The position numbers and the translations under genes are program-made. From assembly GCA_041920465.1 (NCBI GenBank), contig JBHGXW010000002.1:32349-96348 (forward strand): a stretch of 64,000 bases of DNA, read 5' to 3'. This DNA is from Brevibacillus_H sp041920465 (GTDB taxonomy: Bacteria; Bacillota; Bacilli; Brevibacillales; Brevibacillaceae). Shown piece after piece: positions 15,545 through 23,691 of the stretch (its first letter is position 1; the number at the start of each line of letters is the position of its first letter). The notes beneath the pieces are model-generated. The model ran no database searches. It saw only the letters and a program-made list of their open reading frames with translations, and was not told the origin of the DNA.

Positions 15545-15592
15545 CGGGGGACTGAAACGTCGGGGGACTGAAACGTCGGGGGACTGAAACGT
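15545..15592. repeat. Tandem array: three exact copies of a 16-bp unit
   Basis: CGGGGGACTGAAACGT is repeated three times exactly (15545-15560, 15561-15576, 15577-15592). There are no spacers, so this is a short tandem repeat and not a CRISPR array. Copy number is likely to vary between strains. Confidence 0.9.
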
Positions 15593-15621
15593 TGCCTCCG
15601 TTACAGCTTGCGCAGTTGCGA

Positions 15622-15641
15622 TCAAGTCCGGCTTCTCTCAT
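15622..15641 (+). repeat. 20-bp sequence repeated at 30948-30967
   Basis: TCAAGTCCGGCTTCTCTCAT is identical to 30948-30967. In both places it precedes a plus-strand terminator hairpin by about 7 bases. Confidence 0.7.
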
Positions 15642-15648
15642 TGTCAGG

Positions 15649-15701
15649 AAGTGGTCAAAACCGTAGCCTTAGCCTTCGTTTTGCTGCTTGACCACTTTTT
15701 T
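15649..15701 (+). terminator. Plus-strand terminator with no assigned upstream gene
   Basis: A 10-bp perfect stem (15649-15658 with 15688-15697; AAGTGGTCAA and its complement) with a 29-base loop is followed by TTTT. No gene precedes it on this strand since korC, which has its own terminator. An unannotated transcript may end here. Confidence 0.7.
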
Positions 15702-15741
15702 ACCCACCCGGCCATAACTAACGTGGTACCGGTCGAGGCCC
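15702..15741 (+). repeat. Dispersed GC-rich palindromic repeat, copy E (degenerate)
   Basis: Starts ACCCACCCGGCC, identical over 12 bases to copy C at 37289, and matches it at about 29 of 40 positions overall. The GGGCCCCCAA end has decayed to GAGGCCC. Confidence 0.5.
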
Positions 15742-15800
15742 TTTTTCTCCTGACGATTTTTGCCCACTCAGTTAAACTTTCCGATAACATTCAATACCAT

Positions 15801-15844
15801 AAAAAAGAGCCAACTCAGAGATTCATTCGATCTCTGGCGGCTCT
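15801..15844 (-). terminator. Rho-independent terminator of the thiMDE operon
   Basis: On the minus strand AGAGCC pairs with GGCTCT and CAGAGAT with ATCTCTG, followed by TTTTTT. It lies 19 bases after the thiE stop. Confidence 0.8.
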
Positions 15845-15862
15845 GTCTCTTAAAATATATCC

Positions 15863-16519
15863 TTAGCCTTCCTCTACTGCTCTGCGCAAACTCCGGGTGC
15901 CTTCGATAATATCAGGGGCCAGACTGATCGCCGAAATAACCGATACTCCATCAGCCCCAGCCTTGATGACAGACGCTGCATTACCGGAATGAATGCCGCC
16001 GATCCCTACAATTGGAATAGCGATCCCATTTTGGCGCAGCTCCTTTATTACTTCCGGTCCTTGTGCCGCTTTGGCGTCTTCTTTGGTCTGGGTGGCGAAG
16101 ATAGGACCTACCCCGAGATAATCGGCTCCCTGCCTGACAGCTTGTCTCGCTTCTTCAAGGTTATGGGCGGATACCCCGAGAATTTTGTTGCCGATTCTTT
16201 TCCGTACTTCCTCGGCAGATTCGTCTTCCTGTCCGACATGGACACCATCTGCATCCAATGCCAAAGCTAACTCCACGTCATCATTGACGATAAACGGGAT
16301 GTTATGCTGCTTGCAGACAACCTGCATCTGTTTGGCCAAGCGAAATTTGGATGCTCCCGTCAGTGCTCCCTTCCCTTTTTCACGGAATTGAAAAAGCGTA
16401 ATTCCGCCCTGAATCGCTTCTTCCAGCACTTCGATCGGGTCTTTTTGGCAATTGTTACTGCCCATGATGAAGTAGACACTCAACATCTGCCGCAATAAAG
16501 ATTCTGTTGTTCGCTCCAT
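15863..16519 (-). CDS. thiE: Thiamine-phosphate synthase
   Basis: ThiE joins HMP pyrophosphate and the thiazole phosphate to make thiamine monophosphate. The 218-aa TIM-barrel protein shows the substrate motifs FQFREKGKG, FIVNDDVELALALDADGVHVGQED and the phosphate-binding GVGPIFATQTK and GIGGIHSGNA. The frame runs open to 16630, but the ATG at 16519 has GGGAG six bases upstream and gives the family-typical N-terminus; the extra 37 residues overlap thiD. It is the last gene of thiM-thiD-thiE and is followed by a terminator. Confidence 0.93.
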   Translation of the reverse strand: MERTTESLLRQMLSVYFIMGSNNCQKDPIEVLEEAIQGGITLFQFREKGKGALTGASKFRLAKQMQVVCKQHNIPFIVNDDVELALALDADGVHVGQEDESAEEVRKRIGNKILGVSAHNLEEARQAVRQGADYLGVGPIFATQTKEDAKAAQGPEVIKELRQNGIAIPIVGIGGIHSGNAASVIKAGADGVSVISAISLAPDIIEGTRSLRRAVEEG

Positions 16520-16541
16520 GCAGTTCTCCCACTCCCTCTTT

Positions 16542-17360
16542 CTACGCTTGAGACTGACACTGCCTTCTGCGATTATAGGCCCAATGATTGGTAGGCCCAT
16601 GACCGTTGCCGATACCCAGTTGATCTTCAATAGCCGCTTTGATAAATTGTTTGGCTACCGAGACAGCTTGTTCCACAGGTCTGCCTTTGGCTAATTCTGC
16701 GGCAATGGCAGCAGCGAATGTGCATCCGGTACCATGAGTGTGCTTGGTATCAATTCTCGGGCTCTCCAAGCTGATGAATTCCCTGCCGTCGTACAACAAA
16801 TCAACCACTGTATCTTCTTCCTCGGCATGGCCGCCCTTCATCACGACATTCTTAACTCCCAGGCCAACCAGGAGCCGGGCTGCCTGCTTGCGGTCTTCCA
16901 AGGTACGGATCGGTATTCCGGTAAGGATTTCCGCTTCCGGAATATTGGGAGTCACCACCATGGCAAGCGGCAGCAAATGTTTTTTCAAGGATCTGACTGC
17001 TTCCTTTTGCAAGAGAGGCGACCCTCCCTTAGCCACCATCACCGGATCGACAACAAGCTTCTCCCAGTTATACTGCTTCACCTTGCGTGCCACCGCTTCA
17101 ATGATTTCGCTATTAAACAACATGCCTGTCTTCACCGCGTCGGTTCCCAAATCTGCTCCGATGGCGTCAATCTGTTTTTCCACAGCTTCTACGGTTAGCG
17201 GGTAGACAGCTTGCACACCTAAAGTATTTTGAGCGGTAATCGCGGTTAAAGCAGTCATCCCGAAAACTCCAAGCTCTTGAAACGTCTTGATGTCTGCCTG
17301 AATTCCCGCACCGCCCCCGCTGTCAGAACCGGCGATCGTCAACGCTTTGTATGTTTTCAC
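16542..17360 (-). CDS. thiD: Hydroxymethylpyrimidine/phosphomethylpyrimidine kinase
   Basis: ThiD phosphorylates HMP and HMP-phosphate to the pyrophosphate used by ThiE. The 272-aa ribokinase-fold protein has the N-terminal AGSDSGGGAGIQADIKTF signature, the KTGML segment, DPVMVAKGG, and the C-terminal anion hole THGTGCTFAAAIAAELA. The start codon is GTG with GGAG 9 bases upstream. The gene lies 26 bases after thiM and 22 before thiE. The ThiD1/ThiD2 distinction cannot be made by eye, but the neighbouring thiM and thiE fit a salvage operon. Confidence 0.93.
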   Translation of the reverse strand: MKTYKALTIAGSDSGGGAGIQADIKTFQELGVFGMTALTAITAQNTLGVQAVYPLTVEAVEKQIDAIGADLGTDAVKTGMLFNSEIIEAVARKVKQYNWEKLVVDPVMVAKGGSPLLQKEAVRSLKKHLLPLAMVVTPNIPEAEILTGIPIRTLEDRKQAARLLVGLGVKNVVMKGGHAEEEDTVVDLLYDGREFISLESPRIDTKHTHGTGCTFAAAIAAELAKGRPVEQAVSVAKQFIKAAIEDQLGIGNGHGPTNHWAYNRRRQCQSQA

Positions 17361-17386
17361 TAAGATTCGCTCCGTTTCGTTAGGAT

Positions 17387-18196
17387 TTACGCGAGTTTTG
17401 TGAAAGATGCCAATTGGGTCAGATCTTGTGGAGAAAGCTTGGCAAGCTGATTCAGGAACTCGATTTGGAAACTTCCTGGTCCATGCTCTCCTTGTTTATT
17501 CCAGGCAATTTCAGCAGCAACACCATAACTGGTAACAGCGGCCACGGCTGCTTTCAGTTTATCTTCGGATACAGCAGCAAACGCGCCAATCACCGAGGTT
17601 AAGAGGCAACCTGTTCCAGTTACTTTGGTCAACATTGGATGGCCGTTATGCACCAGATAGGTAATTTCTCCATCTGTAATCACATCGTCTTTGCCGGTAA
17701 TGGCGACAATTGCTTGAAGTTCACGGGCAGCTTTTTGAGCTAGTGCCACAACATCTCCCGCTCCTTCGCCTGCGTCAACGCCCTTGATCAGCCATTTTTC
17801 CCCGACCACGTTGGCTACTTCCGCTGCATTTCCTCTGATAACCGAAATATTCAGCTCTCGCGCGATGCTGCGGGCCGTTTCCGTACGGTATGCTGTCGCC
17901 CCCGCTCCAACCGGGTCAAAAATAACCGGCACGCCATGTTGATTGGCCGATTGACCGGCGATATGCATCGCTTCCACTTCTGTTTCGTTGAGGGTACCCA
18001 TGTTGAGCACCAGTGCCCCGGCAATTTTGGCCATATCAGCCACTTCTTGCTTGGCGTAAGCCATCACAGGCGAAGCTCCCAATGCCAACAATCCGTTTGC
18101 TGTAAAATTGGTAACGACTACATTGGTAATATTGTGAACAAGCGGGTTTTTCGCACGGACTTGCTCAAGTAAGGCAATCATCTCTTGAACATTCAT
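17387..18196 (-). CDS. thiM: Hydroxyethylthiazole kinase
   Basis: ThiM phosphorylates hydroxyethylthiazole for salvage into thiamine. The protein shows NPLVHNITNVVVTNFTANG near the N-terminus, DPVGAGA (about residue 95) and the kinase signature KVTGTGCLLTSVIGAF with the catalytic Cys. The frame is open to 18334, but that region includes the riboswitch terminator. The ATG at 18196 has AAGGAG 10 bases upstream and gives 269 aa, the normal family length. It is the first gene of the operon controlled by the TPP riboswitch. Confidence 0.93.
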   Translation of the reverse strand: MNVQEMIALLEQVRAKNPLVHNITNVVVTNFTANGLLALGASPVMAYAKQEVADMAKIAGALVLNMGTLNETEVEAMHIAGQSANQHGVPVIFDPVGAGATAYRTETARSIARELNISVIRGNAAEVANVVGEKWLIKGVDAGEGAGDVVALAQKAARELQAIVAITGKDDVITDGEITYLVHNGHPMLTKVTGTGCLLTSVIGAFAAVSEDKLKAAVAAVTSYGVAAEIAWNKQGEHGPGSFQIEFLNQLAKLSPQDLTQLASFTKLA

Positions 18197-18251
18197 AACT
18201 GACATTCTCCTTTTATCGTAAATAGTTGAACTACCGGACACTAGGAAAGGG

Positions 18252-18284
18252 AAAACAAAAAGCACTCTGCGTAAGCAAAGTGCA
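18252..18284 (-). terminator. Terminator of the TPP riboswitch
   Basis: On the minus strand GCACTTTGC pairs with GCA-AGTGC around TTAC and is followed by TTTTTGTTTT. It lies between the THI-box aptamer and thiM, as expected for transcription attenuation. Confidence 0.8.
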
Positions 18285-18302
18285 CACTTTGACATCCCAA
18301 CA

Positions 18303-18388
18303 CTCCCTACGCTGGCATTACCCAACAGGTTCAAACGGTCAACAGCAGAAAAGCCGTACTCTCAGCCTGATTCCACAGGCTCCCGAAA
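18303..18388 (-). ncRNA. TPP riboswitch (THI box)
   Basis: The minus strand carries the conserved core in order: GGGAGCC, GGCTGAGAGTACGG, CCGTTTGAACCTG, GGGTAATGCCAGCGTAGGGA. CTGAGA and AACCTG...GCGTAGGGA are the diagnostic THI-box elements. P2 (AGCCT/AGGCT) is clear; P1 looks weak because its 5' side is T-rich. It controls thiM-thiD-thiE by transcription termination, so TPP would switch the operon off. Confidence 0.95.
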
Positions 18389-18448
18389 ATATGCAACTCT
18401 TTACCCAGAAGTCTACTCCGATCTTCCGGCAAAAGCAAGACTGAAATA

Positions 18449-18489
18449 ACCCCCGACTATAGCCGCTGCTTTGTGGGCCAGCCCCCCAA
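18449..18489 (+). repeat. Dispersed GC-rich palindromic repeat, copy B
   Basis: Runs from ACCCCCGACTATAGCC to GGGCCAGCCCCCCAA between the TPP riboswitch and the end of the convergent-side LysR gene. Same orientation as the other copies (12911, 15702, 37289, 63491). Confidence 0.6.
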
Positions 18490-18497
18490 TCTCCTCT

Positions 18498-19388
18498 TCA
18501 ACGATGATCAACCTTCGATTCACGCAATAAATCGGCAAACAAAACCATCGCTTTGGTCTGAAAATCGCCGGCTTGTGTAAGCAGCGAGAATTGGCGCATA
18601 ATCGGCGTTCCTTTAACTGGCAGGATGCGTATGGTCCCCAGACTCAATTCTTTTCGAATCGCCCAGTTGGACAGCAAGCTAACACCCAGACCCGCCTCAA
18701 CCGATTCCTTAATGATTTGGGTACTGCCAAACTCCATCAAATATGCCGGTGCCAATCGAAGCTCGGAAAACATGCGCTCCGTAGCCTCTCTGGTACCGGA
18801 ACCGATTTCCCTGACAATCCACGTCTCATCTGCCAACTCAGACAAGCTTACTTCTGACTGCTGGGCCAGCCGATGGGATGAACCAGCGATCACCACCATG
18901 AAATCGTCTTCAATTGGCTCCACATGCAGTTTCTCGTGCCGGAATACTCCCTCGACAATCCCGATATCAATGTGTCGGTTCACTACAAGTTCAGCAATTT
19001 CTCTTGTATTCCCAATTGTTATGGAGGGTTGAATCCGCGGATACCTTTCACGCAGTTTGGCGATCACATGCGGCAGCACATACTCTCCATAGGTGTAACT
19101 GGCTCCGATGGAGAGGCTTCCGCTTGCATCGTGCATCATGTCATTTACCAATTCTTTCATTCGTGTATGCAGGCCAAGAATTTCTTTCGCGTGATGATAG
19201 ACCACTTCTCCTGCTTTGGTTAAACGGACAAACTTGTTGCTTCTCTCCAGCAGTTTGGCGCCCATCTCCCGTTCCAGCATCCGGATATAATGGCTGACGG
19301 CCGGCTGAGTCATATGGAGTTCTTCCGCCGCACGTGAGAAATTCTTCTTTTCCGCAACCGTAACAAAAACAACCAATTGCTGGTCCAT
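18498..19388 (-). CDS. LysR-family regulator (CysL/YeiE-like)
   Basis: A LysR-type activator with an N-terminal winged helix (AAEELHMTQPAVSHYIRMLEREMG, key residues about 17-40) and a periplasmic-binding-protein-like effector domain (from about residue 90 to the end). The ATG at 19388 follows AAAGGTGA by 8 bases; the longer frame to 19427 would add 13 residues not typical of the family. It is divergent from the YeiH-type exporter gene. LysR-YeiH pairs (CysL or YeiE with YeiH) are common and point to sulfite/sulfur control of the neighbour. The effector is not visible in sequence. Confidence 0.85.
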   Translation of the reverse strand: MDQQLVVFVTVAEKKNFSRAAEELHMTQPAVSHYIRMLEREMGAKLLERSNKFVRLTKAGEVVYHHAKEILGLHTRMKELVNDMMHDASGSLSIGASYTYGEYVLPHVIAKLRERYPRIQPSITIGNTREIAELVVNRHIDIGIVEGVFRHEKLHVEPIEDDFMVVIAGSSHRLAQQSEVSLSELADETWIVREIGSGTREATERMFSELRLAPAYLMEFGSTQIIKESVEAGLGVSLLSNWAIRKELSLGTIRILPVKGTPIMRQFSLLTQAGDFQTKAMVLFADLLRESKVDHR

Positions 19389-19531
19389 TCTATCATTCAC
19401 CTTTGTTGATCTGATTGTCTCAATCAATCATAAATATTCCTTATTATCATAATTCATATGATTTATTTTTCTTATTATCATATCTGTTTTATGCTTTTAG
19501 TGCAAAGAATGACGAAAGGGCTTGAAAAAAC
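19389..19531. promoter_or_regulatory. Divergent LysR / yeiH control region
   Basis: This AT-rich 143-base interval contains reiterated TTATTATCATA-like words (near 19440-19490) and the palindromic ATCATAATTCATATGAT. LysR-type regulators usually bind such interrupted dyads between themselves and the divergent target. Individual promoter hexamers could not be assigned with confidence. Confidence 0.4.
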
Positions 19532-20551
19532 ATGAAAACGTTGTTGCAAGCGCAAGTACAGAAAGGTATTGCCTTCACCTTCCTGTTCGCATTGCTTGGT
19601 TACGGCTTATCCTGGCTTCCCGGTTTCCATCAAATAGGGCCGCTCGCTTCCGCCATATTGCTTGCCGTCGTCTACCGGCAAGTATGGGGATACCCGGAAG
19701 CGCTGCGCCCCGGTATTCAATTCTCCTGCAAAAAGCTGCTGCGTCTGGCGATTGTCTTGTTCGGGCTGAAGCTGAACATAGTGGTTATTTGCCAACAGGG
19801 GGTGGGCCTTCTCATTCGCGATACGGCTACAATCATATTTTCTATTGTAATCATCATGACTTTGGCCAAGTGGCTCAAAGCGGACAGGGACATTTCCCTG
19901 TTGCTTGGCGTGGGTACAGGAGTTTGTGGAGCTGCTGCTATTGCCGCCATTTCTCCCATTTTGAAGGCAAAGGAGGAAGATACCGCAATTGGAGTAGGAA
20001 TCATCGCTCTGATCGGTACGGTATTTGCCATTGCGTACACTTTGCTTCAACCAGCGCTTCCTATTTCGGCTGAACAGTATGGAATTTGGTCTGGGTTAAC
20101 GCTTCACGAGCTTGCCCACGTGGCTCTGGCCGGTGCTCCTGCCGGCCAGGATGCGCTTGCCCTCGCGCTGTTAGCCAAATTGGGGCGGGTATTCTTGCTG
20201 ATCCCGCTTAGCTTTCTGTTCATGTACGTACAGCGAACAAAGCAGGATCGAGCAAATCCGGATCGAGAAAAACAGGAGCAAGCGGGTGTAAAGCCTGAAT
20301 TTCCCTGGTTTTTGCTGGGATTTATTGCGATGAGTTTTATTGGCAGCTTCGTACTGGGCAAAATCGTCCCTGTTTCTACCGGATTTCTCAGCATTCTATC
20401 CGAGGGAGCTTCATTCTTCCTGGCGATGGCTATGGTCGGCATCGGCTTGCATGTCAGCGTAAAGGATCTTAGAACCAAAGCAATCCGTCCGCTGATCACC
20501 GTAACGATCACTTCACTCTTGCTCTCCATTCTCTCCTATTTCACCATTTAA
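19532..20551 (+). CDS. YeiH-family putative sulfate/anion exporter
   Basis: A 339-aa integral membrane protein with about ten hydrophobic segments, matching UPF0324/YeiH. Characteristic segments are FGLKLN, GVGTGVCGAAAIAAISP, LTLHELAHVALAGA and SEGASFFLAMAMVGIGLHV. YeiH proteins are annotated as putative sulfate or sulfonate-derived anion exporters, and direct evidence is thin. The upstream ribosome site is weak (GAAAGG at about 12 bases), so the start is slightly uncertain. A bidirectional terminator follows directly. Confidence 0.85.
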   Translation: MKTLLQAQVQKGIAFTFLFALLGYGLSWLPGFHQIGPLASAILLAVVYRQVWGYPEALRPGIQFSCKKLLRLAIVLFGLKLNIVVICQQGVGLLIRDTATIIFSIVIIMTLAKWLKADRDISLLLGVGTGVCGAAAIAAISPILKAKEEDTAIGVGIIALIGTVFAIAYTLLQPALPISAEQYGIWSGLTLHELAHVALAGAPAGQDALALALLAKLGRVFLLIPLSFLFMYVQRTKQDRANPDREKQEQAGVKPEFPWFLLGFIAMSFIGSFVLGKIVPVSTGFLSILSEGASFFLAMAMVGIGLHVSVKDLRTKAIRPLITVTITSLLLSILSYFTI

Positions 20552-20555
20552 TAGT

Positions 20556-20585
20556 AAAAAAGGAGGGAATTTTCCCTCCTTTTTT
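20556..20585. terminator. Bidirectional terminator between yeiH and the fructose operon
   Basis: AAAAAAGGAGGGAA and TTCCCTCCTTTTTT form a near-perfect hairpin with A and T runs on the two sides, serving both convergent transcripts. Confidence 0.9.
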
Positions 20586-20841
20586 ATTCGTGGACACTCT
20601 CAAGCAATTTACCCAATTCCTCCAGGGCCTCTTGTTCCCTGTCACCCTTAACCTCCAAGGTGATTTCATCTCCTTTGGCAATAGCGAGTGACATAAGCCC
20701 CATTATGCTTTTACCGTTAACGGTTTTCCCACCTTTGGTTATCTGGACTTCACATGGATAGGCGGTCGCTTTTTGAACAAACAAACTGGCCGGACGAGCG
20801 TGCAGACCTGACGGATTTTGAATCGTAAATGCTTTTTTCAT
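20584..20841 (-). CDS. HPr-like phosphocarrier of the fructose operon
   Basis: An 85-aa HPr paralogue. The phosphorylated histidine is in SGLHARPAS (His14 by this start) and the regulatory serine motif is GKSIMGLMSL (Ser45), so both the EI phosphorylation site and the HPr-kinase site are kept. An ATG four codons upstream (20853) directly abuts AAGGAG, so the second ATG is preferred. It is the last gene of fruR-fruK-fruA. A second HPr (28922-29179) lies in the glucose operon. A dedicated HPr for the fructose EII is likely from position. Confidence 0.9.
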   Translation of the reverse strand: MKKAFTIQNPSGLHARPASLFVQKATAYPCEVQITKGGKTVNGKSIMGLMSLAIAKGDEITLEVKGDREQEALEELGKLLESVHE

Positions 20842-20863
20842 TTGATTGTTCATCTCCTTGATG

Positions 20864-22765
20864 CTATTCGACTCTTTCTTTCTTCAATACATTTACCATA
20901 ATCGCGGTAACGACGGTTCCTGCAAGAATGGCAACGATATAAAGCCCGACGTTTCCTACCACTGGCAAGACGAACAAACCGCCATGCGGTGCAGGCAAGG
21001 TACATTTAAACAGCATGGATAAACCACCGGCAACCGCAGAACCGACCATAATGGACGGAATCACACGGGTTGGGTCAGCCGCAGCAAACGGAATCGCACC
21101 CTCGGTAATGAAGGAAGCTCCGAGCACGTACGCTGTTTTACCTGCTTGACGTTCTTCCTCTGTAAATTTCTTTTTAAATAGAGTAGTAGCTAATGCAAGA
21201 CCCAATGGAGGGGTCATACCTGCTGCCATAATCGCTGCATGCGGCAAGTAGTTGCCTTCTGCAATCATCGCGATACCAAATGTAAACGCCGCTTTGTTAA
21301 CTGGACCACCCATGTCAAAAGCCATCATTGCGCCAAGAACAATACCCAATATTACCGCATTGCCCGAGCTCATATTTTTCAGCCAGCTTCCAAGTGCGGT
21401 ATTGGCTGCAGCAACAGGATCAGAAATGACATAAACCATAATGAATCCGGTAAGCAGAATCCCAAACAGAGGATAAAGCAGCATCGGCTTAATGCCCTCT
21501 AGTGATGCGGGCAGTCCGGCAAACAGCTTTTTCAAACCGACAACAATGTATCCAGCGAGGAATCCGGCGATAAGTCCACCAAGGAATCCAGACCCTGAAT
21601 TGGCTGCGATGAAACCTCCGACCATACCCGGCGCAAATCCCGGACGGTCTGCAATACTCATGGCAATAAATCCGGCCAGAACTGGAATCATTAATTTAAA
21701 GGCAGATCCTCCGCCAATGTCCATCAATGCTTTGGCCAACGGATGGAAAGACGGATCATTCGGGTCAAACGCTTTGATTCCGAACATAAAGCTGATTGCA
21801 ATAATGATACCGCCGCCCACTACAAACGGCAACATATTGGACACGCCATTCATCAGGTGCTTGTAGAAAGCAGGCTGCTTGCTCTTATTCTCTGCTTTCG
21901 CCGATTGAATCTTGTCTTGGTAGGAAGATCCAGCCTTATAAATCGGGCCTTCCTGATTGACAGCCCGTCGGAGCAGATCTTCCGCATTGCGGATTCCTTC
22001 TGCCACCGGTACGGTAATCACCACTTTGCCGGCAAATCGATCCATTTCTACTTGCTTGTCAGCCGCTACGATAACAGCCGTGGCCTCTTGAATGTCTTCG
22101 GGTGTCAATTTGTTTTTGACGCCGCCGGAGCCATTGGTCTCCACTTTGATCGAAATTCCCAGCTCTCCCGCCTTTTTCTTCAAGGAGTCGGCAGCCATAT
22201 AGGTATGGGCGATACCTGTCGGACAAGCGGTTACAGCCACGATTTTGGCGCCGGCCGAGCTTGAACGGCTTTCCGTTTCCTTTGAGTCAGCAAGCAATTC
22301 TTTTTCCTTCTTGGCAATCACTGCAAGCACTTCTTCTTTGCTTCCCGCTTTCATTAATTGCTGGCGGAGTGTTTCATCCATCAACATTTGTGAGAGGGTT
22401 GCAAGCGTTTGCAAATGAGCTTGATTAGCATCCTCTGTAGCGGCAATCATGAAGAACAGGTGAGCTTTCTGCCCGTCAAGAGACTGGAAATCAATGCCCT
22501 CAGGAGAGTATCCGAACGCGATGCTGGGTGTTTTCACTGCCGCCGTCTTGGCATGGGGGATGGCAATTCCTTCCCCAATGCCTGTCGAACCCTGTGCTTC
22601 CCGCTCCAAAATCGCTTTTTTCATTAACTCTTTGTTATGCAAACGCCCTGCTTTGTCCAGCTTGGCAATCAGCTCATCCAAAACCTCGTCTTTGGTTTTA
22701 GCCGACAGCCGGGTGATAATGGTATCACCCTTCAATAATTCTCCAATGCGAATATCATTCATCAT
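20864..22765 (-). CDS. fruA: PTS fructose transporter, EIIABC
   Basis: FruA takes up fructose and phosphorylates it to fructose-1-phosphate. The 633-aa protein is ordered IIA-IIB-IIC. The IIA active site is GEGIAIPHAK (His71), the IIB active site is TACPTGIAHTY (Cys181), and a IIC membrane domain spans about residues 300 to 625 with multiple Gly/Pro-rich helices. GGAGG lies five bases ahead of the ATG. It follows fruK by 11 bases. A cre-like site lies within the coding sequence at 22399-22414. Confidence 0.95.
   Translation of the reverse strand: MMNDIRIGELLKGDTIITRLSAKTKDEVLDELIAKLDKAGRLHNKELMKKAILEREAQGSTGIGEGIAIPHAKTAAVKTPSIAFGYSPEGIDFQSLDGQKAHLFFMIAATEDANQAHLQTLATLSQMLMDETLRQQLMKAGSKEEVLAVIAKKEKELLADSKETESRSSSAGAKIVAVTACPTGIAHTYMAADSLKKKAGELGISIKVETNGSGGVKNKLTPEDIQEATAVIVAADKQVEMDRFAGKVVITVPVAEGIRNAEDLLRRAVNQEGPIYKAGSSYQDKIQSAKAENKSKQPAFYKHLMNGVSNMLPFVVGGGIIIAISFMFGIKAFDPNDPSFHPLAKALMDIGGGSAFKLMIPVLAGFIAMSIADRPGFAPGMVGGFIAANSGSGFLGGLIAGFLAGYIVVGLKKLFAGLPASLEGIKPMLLYPLFGILLTGFIMVYVISDPVAAANTALGSWLKNMSSGNAVILGIVLGAMMAFDMGGPVNKAAFTFGIAMIAEGNYLPHAAIMAAGMTPPLGLALATTLFKKKFTEEERQAGKTAYVLGASFITEGAIPFAAADPTRVIPSIMVGSAVAGGLSMLFKCTLPAPHGGLFVLPVVGNVGLYIVAILAGTVVTAIMVNVLKKERVE
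22399..22414. promoter_or_regulatory. cre-like CcpA site inside fruA
   Basis: TTGCAAGCGTTTGCAA matches the cre consensus TGNAANCGNTNNCA at every defined base. It lies about 350 bases into fruA. Intragenic cre sites act as transcription roadblocks in other Bacilli; function here is inferred. Confidence 0.4.
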
Positions 22766-22776
22766 ATGAACCTCCC

Positions 22777-23691
22777 CTATTCAACCTTTTTTATGGTTAC
22801 ATGCGGCAGAAACTGATGAACTTTTTCAAGTGTGCAAAAACCTTCTGACAACGCAGTCGAACTTCCGGCAGCAACGGCGTATTGAAATGCTTCTTTGGGA
22901 TCATTGGTTTTCACAAATGCGTATACGAATCCGGCTACCATGGAATCCCCGGCACCAATGGAATTAACCGGCTCCCGCTTTGGAATCTCTGCGATATACG
23001 CCTCCTTCCCATTAACATAGACGGCGCCTTCACCAGCCAACGAGACGATCACCTGCTCTGCTCCCAACTCTACGGCTTTTCGACCGTAGACAATGGCTTC
23101 TGCCGGAGTTGTGATGGTTACTCCAAACAGTTCACCTAATTCATGATGGTTAGGCTTGATGAGAAAAGGCTTTTCTCGCAAACCATCCAAGAGAGCATCT
23201 CCTTTGGCATCTAGGCAAATCTTTATCCCTCTGCCGAAAAGCTTCTTCATGATAGTCTGATAGATGTCGGCAGGCAGACTGGCAGGTACACTGCCCGCCA
23301 GGATCAGGATATCCCCCTTTTGTAGTTGTTCTATCTGACTTATCAGCTTATCCAGCGCTTCTTGCGGAATTAATGGCGATACACCGCTTATGTCCGTTTC
23401 CATTCCGGCTTTGATCTTTAAGTTGATCCGTGAGTCTTGCTGAACGGAAATAAACTGATGGATAATTCCCGCTTTTTCAATCTGCTGCCGGATAAAAGCA
23501 CCGGTAAAACCTCCGACAAATCCCAACGCTGTACTATTCATGCCGAGATTCTTTAACACTTTGGAGACGTTGAGGCCTTTGCCTCCCGCGTCCTTCCACT
23601 CTTTTTCAGCCTGATGAATGGATCCTTCGTGTAAGACGGGAATCCAGACGTGATAGTCGATCGAAGGGTTCAAAGTTACTGTGTAAATCAT
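22777..23691 (-). CDS. fruK: 1-phosphofructokinase
   Basis: FruK converts fructose-1-phosphate to fructose-1,6-bisphosphate. The 304-aa PfkB-family sugar kinase shows the N-terminal TLNPSIDYHVW, the substrate segment GGKGLNVSKVLKNLG (about 37-51), and the C-terminal catalytic motif NSIGAGDSMVAGFVYA with the catalytic Asp. Its ATG overlaps the fruR stop by 4 bases, and fruA follows after 11 bases. The gene order fruR-fruK-fruA is the standard Bacilli arrangement. Confidence 0.95.
   Translation of the reverse strand: MIYTVTLNPSIDYHVWIPVLHEGSIHQAEKEWKDAGGKGLNVSKVLKNLGMNSTALGFVGGFTGAFIRQQIEKAGIIHQFISVQQDSRINLKIKAGMETDISGVSPLIPQEALDKLISQIEQLQKGDILILAGSVPASLPADIYQTIMKKLFGRGIKICLDAKGDALLDGLREKPFLIKPNHHELGELFGVTITTPAEAIVYGRKAVELGAEQVIVSLAGEGAVYVNGKEAYIAEIPKREPVNSIGAGDSMVAGFVYAFVKTNDPKEAFQYAVAAGSSTALSEGFCTLEKVHQFLPHVTIKKVE

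Larger units (their letters stand above)
15316..15862. other. Gene-free region with tandem arrays, repeats and terminators
   Basis: No open frame here looks like a gene; a 66-codon minus-strand frame at 15229-15429 overlaps the riboswitch promoter and has no ribosome site. The stretch holds an imperfect hairpin (15453-15489), two abutting tandem arrays (15515-15592), a 20-base sequence repeated at 30948, a plus-strand terminator (15649-15701), a dispersed repeat copy (15702-15741) and the thiE terminator (15801-15844). Confidence 0.6.

Noticed and set aside
15545..15592. CRISPR-like repeat ending in GAAACG
   Set aside because: The 16-base units are contiguous with no spacers and only three copies, and no cas genes are present.
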